NCBI GenBank assembly: GCA_026003615.1
Contig: BPHQ01000002.1
Span: 310,001 to 374,000 of the forward strand
Length of the DNA: 64,000 nt
Direction of reading: 5' to 3'
Source: Bellilinea sp.
GTDB taxonomy: Bacteria > Chloroflexota > Anaerolineae > Anaerolineales > Anaerolineaceae
Translations under genes and position numbers: made by a program
Part shown: in pieces, positions 7,928 through 17,087 of the stretch
How the letters are laid out: every line of letters begins with the position of its first letter
Numbering within the stretch: position 1 is the stretch's first letter
The notes under the pieces: model-generated
What the model saw: only the letters and a program-made list of their open reading frames with translations
What the model was told of the DNA's origin: nothing
Database searches by the model: none

Positions 7928-9241
7928 ATGAATTCACCATCCCGACCAGCTGGTATCCGAGCTTTTTTCATCATCTGGATCAGTCAGATTGTTTCCATTC
8001 TTGCTTCCGGCATGACCGGTTTTGCTGTATCCATCTGGCTCTATCAAAAAACTGAAAGCGCCACCGCAATGGGATTGATGCAAGTCTTCTATATCACACC
8101 CTTTCTGTTGATGTCCCCTCTGGCCGGAGTAATGGTAGATCGTTACAGTCGAAAGTTAATGATGATGATCAGCGATATTGCAGCCGGTTTGGGTACAATT
8201 TTCGTCCTGATTCTCTTTCTGACTGGTCACTTACAGTTCTGGCACCTCTACATTGCCGCTGCCCTCAATGGAATAGGGAATACCTTTCAGTGGCCCGCCT
8301 ACTCGGCAGCAATCAGTGTCATGGTGCCGAAAGAACAACTGGGCAGAGTCAATGGGCTGATGTCCCTAATGGAAGCCGGACCCGGTGTCCTTGCGCCGCT
8401 GGCAGCTGGCGCATTGCTTCCAATAATCGGGATTCAAGGTGTCCTCATGGTGGACATCATCACTTTCTTGATCGCAATCCTTGCGCTTTCGTATGTAATC
8501 ATCCCACAACCATCCATAAGTGAAGAAGGAAGGCGCGGTCAGGGTACTTTTTTGAGAGAAGCCCTGTTTGGTTTTGATTATATTTTCAAACGACCGAGTT
8601 TATTGGGTCTCCAATTGATCTTCCTGGCAGCCAATCTTTTCAGCGGAATCGGATTTACTCTCCTTGCACCGATGATTTTGGCAAAAACCAATCAAAATTC
8701 ACTCATTTTTGGCACGGTCCAATCTATGTTTGCTGCTGGGAGCGTAGCCGGCGGCATCATCATGAGTATCTGGGGAGGCTTTAAGAAGCGTGTTCATGGT
8801 GTATTGCTCGGATGGATGGCATTGGGAATCGGGATGATGGTCATGGGATTCGGCAATCAGTTATCCTTATGGATTGGAGCAGCCATTTTTATGAACCTTT
8901 TTGGACCGCTGATCAATAGCTCTAATCAGGCAATCTGGCAATCCAAAGTTCACCCCGATTTACAAGGACGGGTCTTTTCTGCTCGCCGGTTAATTGCATG
9001 GTTAACCACCCCAATTTCTCCCATCATTGCGGGCACTCTGGCCGATTTCATTTTCGAACCTCTCTTTCGTCAACCAGAGGGGTGGATCGGTTTCTTCACC
9101 AAATTGACAGGAATAGGACCGGGAGCGGGAATGGGGTTTCTTTTCTTCCTTTGTGGAATAGGAGTCCTGTTGGTCGGGATTTTTGGTTACTCCGTTAAAG
9201 CCGTTAGAAATGTGGAAGAAGTATTGCCAGATGTTATTTAA
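7928..9241 (+). CDS. Major facilitator superfamily exporter
   Basis: A polytopic protein of 437 residues with about 12 membrane segments. The loop 'GVMVDRYSRKLMMMISD' after the second helix is the MFS motif A (GxxxDRxxRR). Similarity is to the MFS_3/EntS-like efflux group, whose members export siderophores or drugs; the substrate is not predictable. The ATG at 7928 is chosen because GAGGAAACCC lies upstream and the hydrophobic segment starts about ten residues later; 67 upstream in-frame codons overlap the divergent lipoprotein and are not believable as protein. Confidence 0.88.
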   Translation: MNSPSRPAGIRAFFIIWISQIVSILASGMTGFAVSIWLYQKTESATAMGLMQVFYITPFLLMSPLAGVMVDRYSRKLMMMISDIAAGLGTIFVLILFLTGHLQFWHLYIAAALNGIGNTFQWPAYSAAISVMVPKEQLGRVNGLMSLMEAGPGVLAPLAAGALLPIIGIQGVLMVDIITFLIAILALSYVIIPQPSISEEGRRGQGTFLREALFGFDYIFKRPSLLGLQLIFLAANLFSGIGFTLLAPMILAKTNQNSLIFGTVQSMFAAGSVAGGIIMSIWGGFKKRVHGVLLGWMALGIGMMVMGFGNQLSLWIGAAIFMNLFGPLINSSNQAIWQSKVHPDLQGRVFSARRLIAWLTTPISPIIAGTLADFIFEPLFRQPEGWIGFFTKLTGIGPGAGMGFLFFLCGIGVLLVGIFGYSVKAVRNVEEVLPDVI

Positions 9242-9330
9242 GGTAACCCTGTTCTTATTCAATACAGGCTTTTATTTTCAGTCAAATATTATGTGATGAT
9301 CTACTCAGGAAATGTTAGAATACATCTCTG

Positions 9331-9720
9331 ATGTCTCCACAAACGCAATGTCCAGCATGTGGCGCACCTGTTGAGAAAAATCAATCCCCAAATGGGGTAA
9401 TATGTGAATATTGTGGTACTTATCTCCCCGGCGAACAACATTCCCCCACTCTGCCCTCATCTGCGCCAGTGACTGACTTACCCACAATTCATGATATAGA
9501 AGTGATTCTCCCCGAAAGCAACACCTTCTCGGATGCGGAACATAACCGGAATTTCGTTTCTCAACGGGGTGGAAGCGGGCTACTTCGCAAGAGATTCCTC
9601 CGACGCTCTCTGGTAAGCGGAATCTTGATTGTGGTTGCTTTTTTATGCTTTTCCTGCTTTTGTCTGATCAGCGTGTTGGACAAACCGCTTCAACAACTTT
9701 TCAATTCAATCACCCGCTAA
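9331..9720 (+). CDS. Zinc-ribbon membrane-anchored small protein
   Basis: A 129-residue protein of unknown function. Residues 8-29 form a zinc ribbon with two CxxC pairs ('CPACGAP', 'CEYCGTYL'). A low-complexity linker follows, then a basic stretch 'LRKRFLRR' and one transmembrane helix at about 94-114 ('SGILIVVAFLCFSCFCLISVL'). The ribbon should be cytoplasmic. The stop codon overlaps the end of the convergent acetyltransferase gene by four bases. No clear ribosome binding site precedes the ATG. Confidence 0.7.
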   Translation: MSPQTQCPACGAPVEKNQSPNGVICEYCGTYLPGEQHSPTLPSSAPVTDLPTIHDIEVILPESNTFSDAEHNRNFVSQRGGSGLLRKRFLRRSLVSGILIVVAFLCFSCFCLISVLDKPLQQLFNSITR

Positions 9721-10148
9721 AACGTTTGGGGAAGATCAATGGACATCAACACCAGATTGCTCCGCAGCCGCCAGCCCATCCTTTCCCAAAAAGCAATCCC
9801 TACCCGATTATCCGCATACACAAAGATGTGCACCCGGTCAATCCCCTGTCTGCCCAACGCTTGTAATGCCATTTGTGTCAAGCGGCTTCCGATACCCAAT
9901 CTACGGACAGAAGGATGAACGGCAAGATGATGTAAATAACCACGCCGGCCGTCACTTCCACCCAATACCGCCCCAACAATTTGACCATTTTTACGAGCCA
10001 CAAAACTGCAACCCGGATTACGCGCAAGGTAACTCTGAATGCGCTCAGGGGAATCCGCTTCGCTAAGGCCAATCCCCTCGCAGGACTGCCACAATTGATA
10101 CACTTCATCATAATCCTTCATTTCAAAAGGGAGGATCTCAAATTCCAT
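9717..10148 (-). CDS. GNAT-family N-acetyltransferase
   Basis: A GNAT acyltransferase of about 143 residues with the acetyl-CoA motif A 'LHHLAVHPSVRRLGIGSRLTQMAL' and motif B 'NRVGIAFWERMGWRLR'. The acceptor is unknown. The ATG at 10148 is chosen for its AAAGG site; a GTG at 10169 overlaps the upstream stop codon as GTGA and could be used through translational coupling. It is last in a leftward operon of MFS transporter, dual-specificity phosphatase and acetyltransferase. Confidence 0.85.
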   Translation of the reverse strand: MEFEILPFEMKDYDEVYQLWQSCEGIGLSEADSPERIQSYLARNPGCSFVARKNGQIVGAVLGGSDGRRGYLHHLAVHPSVRRLGIGSRLTQMALQALGRQGIDRVHIFVYADNRVGIAFWERMGWRLRSNLVLMSIDLPQTF

Positions 10149-10165
10149 ATTTCCACAGCCTTTTC

Positions 10166-10708
10166 TCACTGGTCTTTCCGCCAGCTTAACACAAACTCGA
10201 CTTGTTCATCGGTTTCAGGAGAGCGGCGCCAGTGATCCGGTGTACCGCGCCGCAATTCTGCAATTTGTTGCAAAGCCTTGCGAGGGGGTATTCCCTTCCT
10301 TACCAGATAGCAGCCTACAACCATTCCGGTACGGCCAATTCCCCCATAGCAATGCACATACACCGTTTTGCCTTTACTCAGCCATTCATCAATTTGATTC
10401 AAAATGGTCATCATTTCCACCACAAGCGGCGTCGAAAAATCGCGAATGGGCATACGTTTGATTTCCACATCCAACCCAAAATCATCCGCCTCTTCCCTCA
10501 ACCACGGAGTGTAATCCAACAGTTCGCCTTCCTCGGTCAGGTTTAGGATTGCATTAACTCCGCAATGCAAAAGACTAATTAACTTCTTTCGGGCTGTGTG
10601 CTCTTCCAAAGCGCCGGGATATTCGCCCGCCAATAAACGTCCGGGAATAACCCAGTAACTATCCGGAAAGGGGATTTGAGATGTCAACAGGCTTCCATCT
10701 TCTTCCAT
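10166..10708 (-). CDS. Dual-specificity/tyrosine protein phosphatase
   Basis: About 180 residues with the cysteine-phosphatase signature HCX5R seen as 'HCYGGIGRTG', and an Asp-bearing segment 'RMPIRDFSTP' upstream that suits the general acid loop. The fold resembles small DSP/cyclin-dependent-kinase-inhibitor-3-like phosphatases. The substrate may be a phosphoprotein or an inositol or sugar phosphate. The ATG at 10708 has GGAGG seven bases upstream. It begins 18 bases after the MFS gene ends and overlaps the start of the acetyltransferase frame. Confidence 0.88.
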   Translation of the reverse strand: MEEDGSLLTSQIPFPDSYWVIPGRLLAGEYPGALEEHTARKKLISLLHCGVNAILNLTEEGELLDYTPWLREEADDFGLDVEIKRMPIRDFSTPLVVEMMTILNQIDEWLSKGKTVYVHCYGGIGRTGMVVGCYLVRKGIPPRKALQQIAELRRGTPDHWRRSPETDEQVEFVLSWRKDQ

Positions 10709-10725
10709 AAAATAACCCTCCAAAA

Positions 10726-11916
10726 CTATGATATTGGCGGGGGGAAGGTTTGCCGTTTTCCAAAGATCAATCCAACCAATGGAATTGCAAGCAAATTCAA
10801 TCCCGCAAGGACAATAAACGTAACCGCAAAACCGAAGGAATCAACCAGCCCTCCGCTCAATGCCAGACCAATTCCTGTACCGATATTGGCTACAGCCATC
10901 AGAATGGAAAACATAGAAGCGGCGATACGCGGATCGGTCTTACTCATCGAAACCGCAAAATAGACCGTCTCATAGAAACCGAAAGCCAATCCAAACAAGA
11001 TAACCAACGGCCAGACCATCCATGCCGCACGGGTAAATGCCAACGATAAAATTGCCACCAGAGAAAGGGCCATGGCTCGAATGACGGATTGATGGTGTCC
11101 CCAACGGTCGGTCAATCGCCCACCCGCCAGTGAACCCAAAACAACCCCTATGCCCCATACCGTGGTAACAAACCCAGCAGTAGCATAGGAAATGCCAAAT
11201 TGATTTTGTAAAAATGGATTGACCAGTTGATTGGCACCATTGATGATGAGCGAGTACAACGCCCCTAACACCGCCAGCGAAATGACAGGCACTTTTGTAA
11301 AGGCCCGAAAAGCCCCCCAGGTAAATTGCTGTTCCGCCATGCGCGGCTTTTCTCGAATCTGGAACACCAGTGGGAGAGGAATCAACGAAAGGACTGCCAG
11401 ACTGTAAAACGCTGCCGGCCAGCCAAGGTTCTCCACCAGCAACCCCAACAACGCCGAAATAGCCACCACCCCCAACGCCCTGCCGCCAACCATAAATCCC
11501 TGAATAGTCCCTTGCTCTTCCAGTGGTGTAGTATCCAAAGCATAACCATCGGTGCAGGTATCATACAAAGCCATTCCCAGCATCAAAACAAAAGCCAGCA
11601 GCGCGTAAAAACCATACTGGCTTCCCGGATTTATTTGGGGAACGATCAAAAGACAAACACTTTGGACAAGTAAGCCAATAATGATATAGGGTTTTCGGTA
11701 TCCCCAGTCGGCCAAATTAACTCTGTCACTCAACATCCCCAGGAAAATTTTTAAGACAAATGGAATCAACCCGATTGCTCCAACCAGTCCAATCTGGCTC
11801 ATCGTCAAATTGAAACGAAGCAAATAAAGAGAGTTCAGGGCAGTAAAATAGCTGAGAATTGCCCCCTGTGCAAAATACAATAGCGCAAACATCGCATATC
11901 GGTTGAATCTAGACAT
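10726..11916 (-). CDS. Major facilitator superfamily transporter
   Basis: A 396-residue MFS permease with about 12 helices. 'GMLSDRVNLADWGYRKPYIIIG' is the motif A loop and 'GGRLTDRWGHHQSVIR' its counterpart in the second half. The N-terminal part, with 'DTCTDGYALDTTP', resembles the AmpG/folate-biopterin branch. The substrate is not predictable. The ATG at 11916 has GAGGAAC just upstream, while a GTG four codons earlier lacks a site. It heads the leftward three-gene operon. Confidence 0.87.
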   Translation of the reverse strand: MSRFNRYAMFALLYFAQGAILSYFTALNSLYLLRFNLTMSQIGLVGAIGLIPFVLKIFLGMLSDRVNLADWGYRKPYIIIGLLVQSVCLLIVPQINPGSQYGFYALLAFVLMLGMALYDTCTDGYALDTTPLEEQGTIQGFMVGGRALGVVAISALLGLLVENLGWPAAFYSLAVLSLIPLPLVFQIREKPRMAEQQFTWGAFRAFTKVPVISLAVLGALYSLIINGANQLVNPFLQNQFGISYATAGFVTTVWGIGVVLGSLAGGRLTDRWGHHQSVIRAMALSLVAILSLAFTRAAWMVWPLVILFGLAFGFYETVYFAVSMSKTDPRIAASMFSILMAVANIGTGIGLALSGGLVDSFGFAVTFIVLAGLNLLAIPLVGLIFGKRQTFPPPIS

Positions 11917-12000
11917 TAAGTTCCTCACAGCGCAATTTGATTTAAAACCTGAAATGAGTATAGAATCGAGAAATCAATTCGTCAATCAAACATTGCGCAC

Positions 12001-12029
12001 TTGTCAGAAAATCAAACTTAAAGTATAGT
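12001..12029 (+). promoter_or_regulatory. Sigma-70-type promoter of the GT-C/NHL gene
   Basis: TTGTCA (12001-12006) and TATAGT (12024-12029) are separated by 17 bases and lie about 50 bases before the ATG at 12080. Confidence 0.6.
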
Positions 12030-12079
12030 CAACATCGCAAGAAATATCCTGAAAAACTGTTACCTCATCGCTAACCATT

Positions 12080-15000
12080 ATGGAAAACAATCGCGAATCA
12101 TCCTCTTCCACAAGCTGGCTGGATCGCCCACTGCTTCAAGACATTCCACAAATTACCCCTTATTTTATTTTGATTGCCCTCCTGATCGGTCTGACATTAT
12201 TCAGCCGATTTTATATTCTTGGCGAACGGGTGATGAGCCACGATGAAGTCAATCACGTTGTTCCTTCTTATGATCTCTCCATTGGAAAAGGCTACCGTCA
12301 CGATCCAGTGACGCATGGTCCGGTTCAATTTCACTTAGTTGCGCTTTCTTACTTCCTTTTTGGTGCTAACGATTTTACCTCGCGCATCCCGGCTGCACTT
12401 TTTAGCGTCGCCACCGTGTTGTTTGTAACCTTTGGCTTTCGCCGTTATCTGGGCAAAATTGGTTCGCTCATCGGTGGTTACCTTTTCCTGATTTCCCCCT
12501 ACCTGCTCTTCTACGGCCGCTATACCCGCAACGAAGCATTCGTAGCCCTCTACGCCGTCTTAACTCTCTTTGCCGTCCTGCGCTATCTTGAAAAGGGCGA
12601 GCGCAGCATGCTTTACCTGCTCACGGCAGTTACTGCGCTTCAATTTGCCACCAAAGAAACAGCCTACATTTACACCGCCCAATTGTTGATCTTTCTGGCT
12701 TTTCTGTTCATGGAACACATCGGCAAAGCCCGTTGGGAAAACCAACGGGCACGTCAGATGTTCATGACTCTTCTTTCAACCGCCTTGATTCTGCTGGTGT
12801 TTGTTGTCATCCTTGCCGGCTGGAATGCAATTGTCAACAAAAACGCCGTTGAAATTCAACAATCCCTGGGACAAACCTTCACCCCCATTCAGCTGATTGA
12901 ACTGGGTGGCGTCATCCTCGCGCTGATTTTAGGGGTCGCGTCTGTGGTCATATTACTGCGTAACATTGGCTGGCAGGCTCTCAAGCAAGATCGCTCCTTC
13001 GACTTACTCGTGTTGACCGGTTCATTAATCCTGCCTTTATTGACCGCTTTTCCGGTAAAGATCATCGGTTCATTGCTGCGTCAAAACTGGAATCCGATTG
13101 ATTATTCATCGGAAAGCCTCCTTCGCACCGGCATCTTTCTGATTCTGCTCACCGCGCTTGGAGTGGGCATTGGCCTCCTCTGGAAACCCAAACTCTGGTT
13201 GGTGAATTTTGCCATTTTCTACGGCATCTTCACTGTTTTTTACACCACATTCTTTACCAATGGCTTTGGGTTTTTTACCGGCATTGTCGGTTCGTTAGGT
13301 TACTGGCTGGAGCAGCAGGGCGTTCATCGGGGTGAACAGCCTTTCTATTACTACATCCTCATCCAGATGCCCATTTACGAATTTCTGGCAATGTTTGGAA
13401 CATTGCTGGCCGTATACTTCGGTATCCGCTACAACCGCCTCTCATCCTTTTCAGGTGAGCGGCTTAGTGAGAACAGCGAGAATTACGATCAAACAACTTC
13501 AATCGAGGTAGAAGAAACGCCCCAATATATAGATGGAGTAGATGGGCAACCTCCTTCACCAGTCTTCCTTCAAGAAAGACCCTTACCCACCTTAGCACTC
13601 TTCCTTTTTTGGGCGTTGACATCTCTGGTTGCATATTCAATCGCCGGCGAGAAAATGCCCTGGCTGACCGTTCACATTGCCGTTCCCTTCCTGATTTCGG
13701 CGGCATGGGGCTTCGGCTACCTTATCGAAACCACCCCATGGCAAAAACTCAAAGGACATCATGCCTGGTTGGCGCTGATCCTTGTGCCGGTTGCCCTCAC
13801 CAGTTTGGGGGGCGTGCTGGGCACATTACTCAGCCCTCAGCCGCCGTTTCAGGGCAACACCCTCGATCAACTCCAATCCACTTCCATATTCGTATTTTCC
13901 TTGCTGGCTTTTGGGCTTTCCATCTGGGGAATTTTACAATTTTTACAGGACTGGCATCCCTCTGCCATCCTGCGCCTGTTTGTGGCTGGAATGGCGGTCT
14001 ATCTGGCGGTGATGACTGCCAGAACCGCCTATACAGCCAATTACATCAACTATGATAATGCGAAAGAATTTCTGGTCTATGCCCATGCTGCCAGGGGTCC
14101 AAAAGACATTTTAGCCCAGGTAGAAGAAATCTCACGGCGCACAGCGAGCGGGAAAAACATCAATGTGGCTTACGACAATGATGCACTATACCCCTATTGG
14201 TGGTACTTCCGCGACTATCCCAACAAACGCTACTTTACCGATAATGTCACCCGCGATTTGCGTGATTCGCCAATCATTATCGCCGGTGAAAAGAACTGGT
14301 CCAGGCTTGATTCGATCACCCGAGGTACTTTCCAGAGTTTCGAATATCAACGCCTGTGGTGGCCAATGCAAGATTATTACAACCTGACATGGGACCGAAT
14401 CTGGAATGCCCTGCGTGATCCGGCCATGCGCTCAGCATTGTTCAAAATCTGGCGAGACCGTGACTATACCGAGTATGCTCAGTTAACCAATAATCCCAAT
14501 CTGACTGTGGAAACCTGGCAGCCATCTCAAAAACTCAAGATGTACATCCGCAATGACATCCTGTCGTTGATTTGGAACTACGGTGCCGCACCCACTGCCA
14601 GCCAGCCGCAGCAAACCGATCCATATATCAACGGTGTTGTGGAATTACTGCCCGATCAGGTCATCGGCCTACCCGGCAGCGCAATCCAATTTGGCTCACC
14701 CCGAAAAATCGCAATTGCACCGGATGGCAGCCTGTATGTAGCCGACACAGGCTTGCACCAGATTCTCCATCTCACACCCGATGGACAGTTGCTCCATCGT
14801 TGGGGTTCATTTGCCAACATAGCAGAAGGCAACGCTCCTGGCGGTACATTTTATGAGCCGTGGGGTGTTGCTGTAGCTGCGGATGGCTCGGTTTTTGTGG
14901 CTGACACCTGGAATCATCGGATTCAAAAATTTACTGCCGACGGTCAGTTTGTAACCATGTGGGGCTTTTTCGGCCAGGGGGTAGCACCGGATGCCTTCTG

Positions 15001-15529
15001 GGGGCCGCGTGATCTGGCTTTCGACTCCGAGGGAAGATTGTTTGTCACCGATACTGGCAACAAACGCATTGTCATCTTTGACCAAAACGGTAACTACCTG
15101 GATGAATTTGGCAGCCCCGGTATTGATCCCGGTCAGTTTGATGAACAGGTCGGAATCGCCATCAACGCGAAGAATCAGTTATTTGTAACCGATACCTGGA
15201 ATCAAAGGGTACAGGTATTCCAAATTGATACGCAAAGCGGCAAAACCTTCTTCCTGCGTTCATGGGATATTTTTGGCTGGTTTGGTCAATCATTGGAAAA
15301 CAAACCCTACATTGCTGTGGACAACCGGGGTAATGTTTTTGTCACCGATCCTGAAGGTTATCGGGTTCTCCAGTTCACTGAAGAAGGCCAGTTTGTGCGC
15401 ACATGGGGAGGATACAGTCCCGACATTGATGGATTTGGATTGGCAGCCGGGATTGCAGTGGACGGGGAAGGACATATCTGGGTCAGTGACGCCGCCAATC
15501 GTCATCTCCTGCGGTTCACGTTGCCATAA
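12080..15529 (+). CDS. TIGR03663-type GT-C membrane protein fused to NHL propeller
   Basis: An 1149-residue protein in two parts. Residues about 25-700 are a multi-pass GT-C glycosyltransferase-like region of the TIGR03663/Agl23 family, with the acidic pair in 'RVMSHDEVNHVVP' (residues 55-56) after the first helix and 'YGRYTRNEAF' later, as in dolichyl/undecaprenyl-phosphate sugar transferases. Residues about 860-1149 are repeated NHL blades ('IAIAPDGSLYVADTG', 'VAVAADGSVFVADTWNHRIQKF', 'FVTDTGNKRIVIF', 'LFVTDTWNQRVQVF'), giving a roughly six-bladed propeller predicted outside the cell. It probably transfers a sugar from a lipid carrier to an extracellular acceptor that the propeller may hold. 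It is monocistronic with its own promoter and terminator. Confidence 0.85.
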   Translation: MENNRESSSSTSWLDRPLLQDIPQITPYFILIALLIGLTLFSRFYILGERVMSHDEVNHVVPSYDLSIGKGYRHDPVTHGPVQFHLVALSYFLFGANDFTSRIPAALFSVATVLFVTFGFRRYLGKIGSLIGGYLFLISPYLLFYGRYTRNEAFVALYAVLTLFAVLRYLEKGERSMLYLLTAVTALQFATKETAYIYTAQLLIFLAFLFMEHIGKARWENQRARQMFMTLLSTALILLVFVVILAGWNAIVNKNAVEIQQSLGQTFTPIQLIELGGVILALILGVASVVILLRNIGWQALKQDRSFDLLVLTGSLILPLLTAFPVKIIGSLLRQNWNPIDYSSESLLRTGIFLILLTALGVGIGLLWKPKLWLVNFAIFYGIFTVFYTTFFTNGFGFFTGIVGSLGYWLEQQGVHRGEQPFYYYILIQMPIYEFLAMFGTLLAVYFGIRYNRLSSFSGERLSENSENYDQTTSIEVEETPQYIDGVDGQPPSPVFLQERPLPTLALFLFWALTSLVAYSIAGEKMPWLTVHIAVPFLISAAWGFGYLIETTPWQKLKGHHAWLALILVPVALTSLGGVLGTLLSPQPPFQGNTLDQLQSTSIFVFSLLAFGLSIWGILQFLQDWHPSAILRLFVAGMAVYLAVMTARTAYTANYINYDNAKEFLVYAHAARGPKDILAQVEEISRRTASGKNINVAYDNDALYPYWWYFRDYPNKRYFTDNVTRDLRDSPIIIAGEKNWSRLDSITRGTFQSFEYQRLWWPMQDYYNLTWDRIWNALRDPAMRSALFKIWRDRDYTEYAQLTNNPNLTVETWQPSQKLKMYIRNDILSLIWNYGAAPTASQPQQTDPYINGVVELLPDQVIGLPGSAIQFGSPRKIAIAPDGSLYVADTGLHQILHLTPDGQLLHRWGSFANIAEGNAPGGTFYEPWGVAVAADGSVFVADTWNHRIQKFTADGQFVTMWGFFGQGVAPDAFWGPRDLAFDSEGRLFVTDTGNKRIVIFDQNGNYLDEFGSPGIDPGQFDEQVGIAINAKNQLFVTDTWNQRVQVFQIDTQSGKTFFLRSWDIFGWFGQSLENKPYIAVDNRGNVFVTDPEGYRVLQFTEEGQFVRTWGGYSPDIDGFGLAAGIAVDGEGHIWVSDAANRHLLRFTLP

Positions 15530-15545
15530 ATCTCTATTAAACATG

Positions 15546-15574
15546 ACCGCCCGCTCATGTCGGCGGGCGGTTTT
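15546..15574 (+). terminator. Intrinsic terminator after the GT-C/NHL gene
   Basis: ACCGCCCGC (15546-15554) pairs with GCGGGCGGT (15563-15571), followed by TTTT. It lies between two convergent genes and may serve both. Confidence 0.8.
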
Positions 15575-15585
15575 CTGTTACACAT

Positions 15586-15966
15586 CTATTTTTTTAACTC
15601 ATCCCTGAACAATTGACTCAACACAAAACTGACCACACTGGTAATTAGTGCGCCCAAAAATGCTCCCCAGAAACCGTTTACTTCAAACCCCACACCAAAC
15701 TGTGTGCCTATCCACCCGGCAAGCACAAACATCAACGTATTGATCAACAGAGTACCCAAACCCAGCGTTAGAATAATTAAAGGACAGCTCATCACCATTA
15801 GAATTGGTCGGATAACCGCATTGACCACCCCAAAGATCAGTGCCAGCCAGATAAAACTGAGCCAGTTATCCGGGTCATTCGGAAAGATGTAGGAATCCTT
15901 CAACAAGGCAACCGCTGCATACAAAGCCACAGCATTGATCGCAAGTCGAATCACCAGTTTTTTCAT
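15586..15966 (-). CDS. Phage holin family IV / YvlD-like membrane protein
   Basis: A 126-residue protein with four hydrophobic helices, containing 'FGVVNAVIRPIL' and 'LTLGLGTLLINTLMFVLAGW', the signature of the PF04020 (mycobacterial four-TM holin-like, YvlD) family. In chromosomes these are usually not prophage genes; their role in the membrane is not established. A CTCCTCC complement, i.e. GGAGGAG, precedes the ATG. It follows the downstream end of the acetyltransferase gene by 15 bases and is probably co-transcribed with it. Confidence 0.88.
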   Translation of the reverse strand: MKKLVIRLAINAVALYAAVALLKDSYIFPNDPDNWLSFIWLALIFGVVNAVIRPILMVMSCPLIILTLGLGTLLINTLMFVLAGWIGTQFGVGFEVNGFWGAFLGALITSVVSFVLSQLFRDELKK

Positions 15967-15981
15967 TTTCTCCTCCTCAAA

Positions 15982-16947
15982 TTATGATAGATGGATGCGC
16001 ATCCAGATTAGGGTAACATGCGCTTGAAAGCCAGCCCGGCGAAAACTTTCCGTCGCCCGCCCAGCGGGATAATTGACCGATAAAGGTCGTCCATTGCGCA
16101 GCCGCCTGCCAGCGGCCGATAATAAGACCGCAATCACTTCATCCTCATGTTCACTGGCAGCAGCCAACCAGAGGATATCCGCATAGGCGGAGGTGGGCTG
16201 CCAGGAAGCCACTCCCGCCAGATGATTATCCCAGCGGGCCGACAGGTGCAGAGCTTCGCCGCCGTTCAGCCAGTGCCAGATGTCCTTCCAGAAGTTGGGT
16301 TTCAGGCGGTTTTTATCCAGGGGAAGGTTCCAGGTTATTTCTACCGGATAGACTTCATCCAGCCAGCGGCTCTGCAGCGCCCAGTCGGCAGGTTGGCGAG
16401 ACACAATCCGAACTTTTTCATGATTGATTTTTGGCAAGAATCCATAATGCGGTTCCCACATCCAGCTGGTGCGTCGGCAAACTTCCTCAAAACCGATAGA
16501 CTGATACAATTGAATGGCAGCCGGGTTATCCACGCGGACGTGCAGCCAGACCTCCTGATCTCCACGTTCACGAATCTGTTGGAGGGCCGTCTCGGTCAGG
16601 TGGCGGGCAATTCCACGCCGACGGTAAGCCGGGTGAGTGGCCAAATTGGCAATCAGGGTATACCGTTTACCCTGTCTATTGAACGAGATCAGGCTCAGGT
16701 TACCGACAATTTGACCCTCTTCCTCCCACACCAAACCTCGCACCGGAACCTGAAATGGCTCTAAAAGCTTTCCTGCCAGTCCTTCTTCCGGGATAGCAAA
16801 GCGGCGTAAATAACGAATGTACTCTCTCCCATCTACGTCCATATGATCGGCGAAGCACATCTCGATCAAGTCTGCCACTGCCAGTATATCTTTTCGGCTG
16901 CGTAACGGCCGGATGTGTTGACGGGAGGGAAGCAAAGCAACATCCAT
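15982..16947 (-). CDS. GNAT-family N-acetyltransferase, long form
   Basis: About 321 residues. The first half holds a complete GNAT domain with motif A 'LIANLATHPAYRRRGIARHLTETAL' and 'NPAAIQLYQSIGFEEVCRRT'. The second half (about 175-320) looks like a degenerate second acetyltransferase domain ('AGVASWQPTSAYADILWLAA', 'ATESFRRAGFQAHVTLIWM'). The acceptor is unknown. The ATG at 16947 is chosen over one five codons upstream because it begins the conserved segment; neither has a clear ribosome binding site. Confidence 0.82.
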   Translation of the reverse strand: MDVALLPSRQHIRPLRSRKDILAVADLIEMCFADHMDVDGREYIRYLRRFAIPEEGLAGKLLEPFQVPVRGLVWEEEGQIVGNLSLISFNRQGKRYTLIANLATHPAYRRRGIARHLTETALQQIRERGDQEVWLHVRVDNPAAIQLYQSIGFEEVCRRTSWMWEPHYGFLPKINHEKVRIVSRQPADWALQSRWLDEVYPVEITWNLPLDKNRLKPNFWKDIWHWLNGGEALHLSARWDNHLAGVASWQPTSAYADILWLAAASEHEDEVIAVLLSAAGRRLRNGRPLSVNYPAGRATESFRRAGFQAHVTLIWMRIHLS

Positions 16948-17087
16948 AACAAAATTGTACACCGCTTATCAGTACTTGAAAACCCGCTCACCTAATGCGA
17001 CAATTCTCGAAATTCCCACTCCCCAAATGACCAACCTATCCGTTTTCAGATTACAATCAATGAAACCAAAGCGTTGAGGAACATGGT

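Noticed and set aside
15586-15966. A prophage remnant suggested by the holin-family protein
   Set aside because: No other phage gene is nearby, and PF04020 proteins are common chromosomal membrane proteins.
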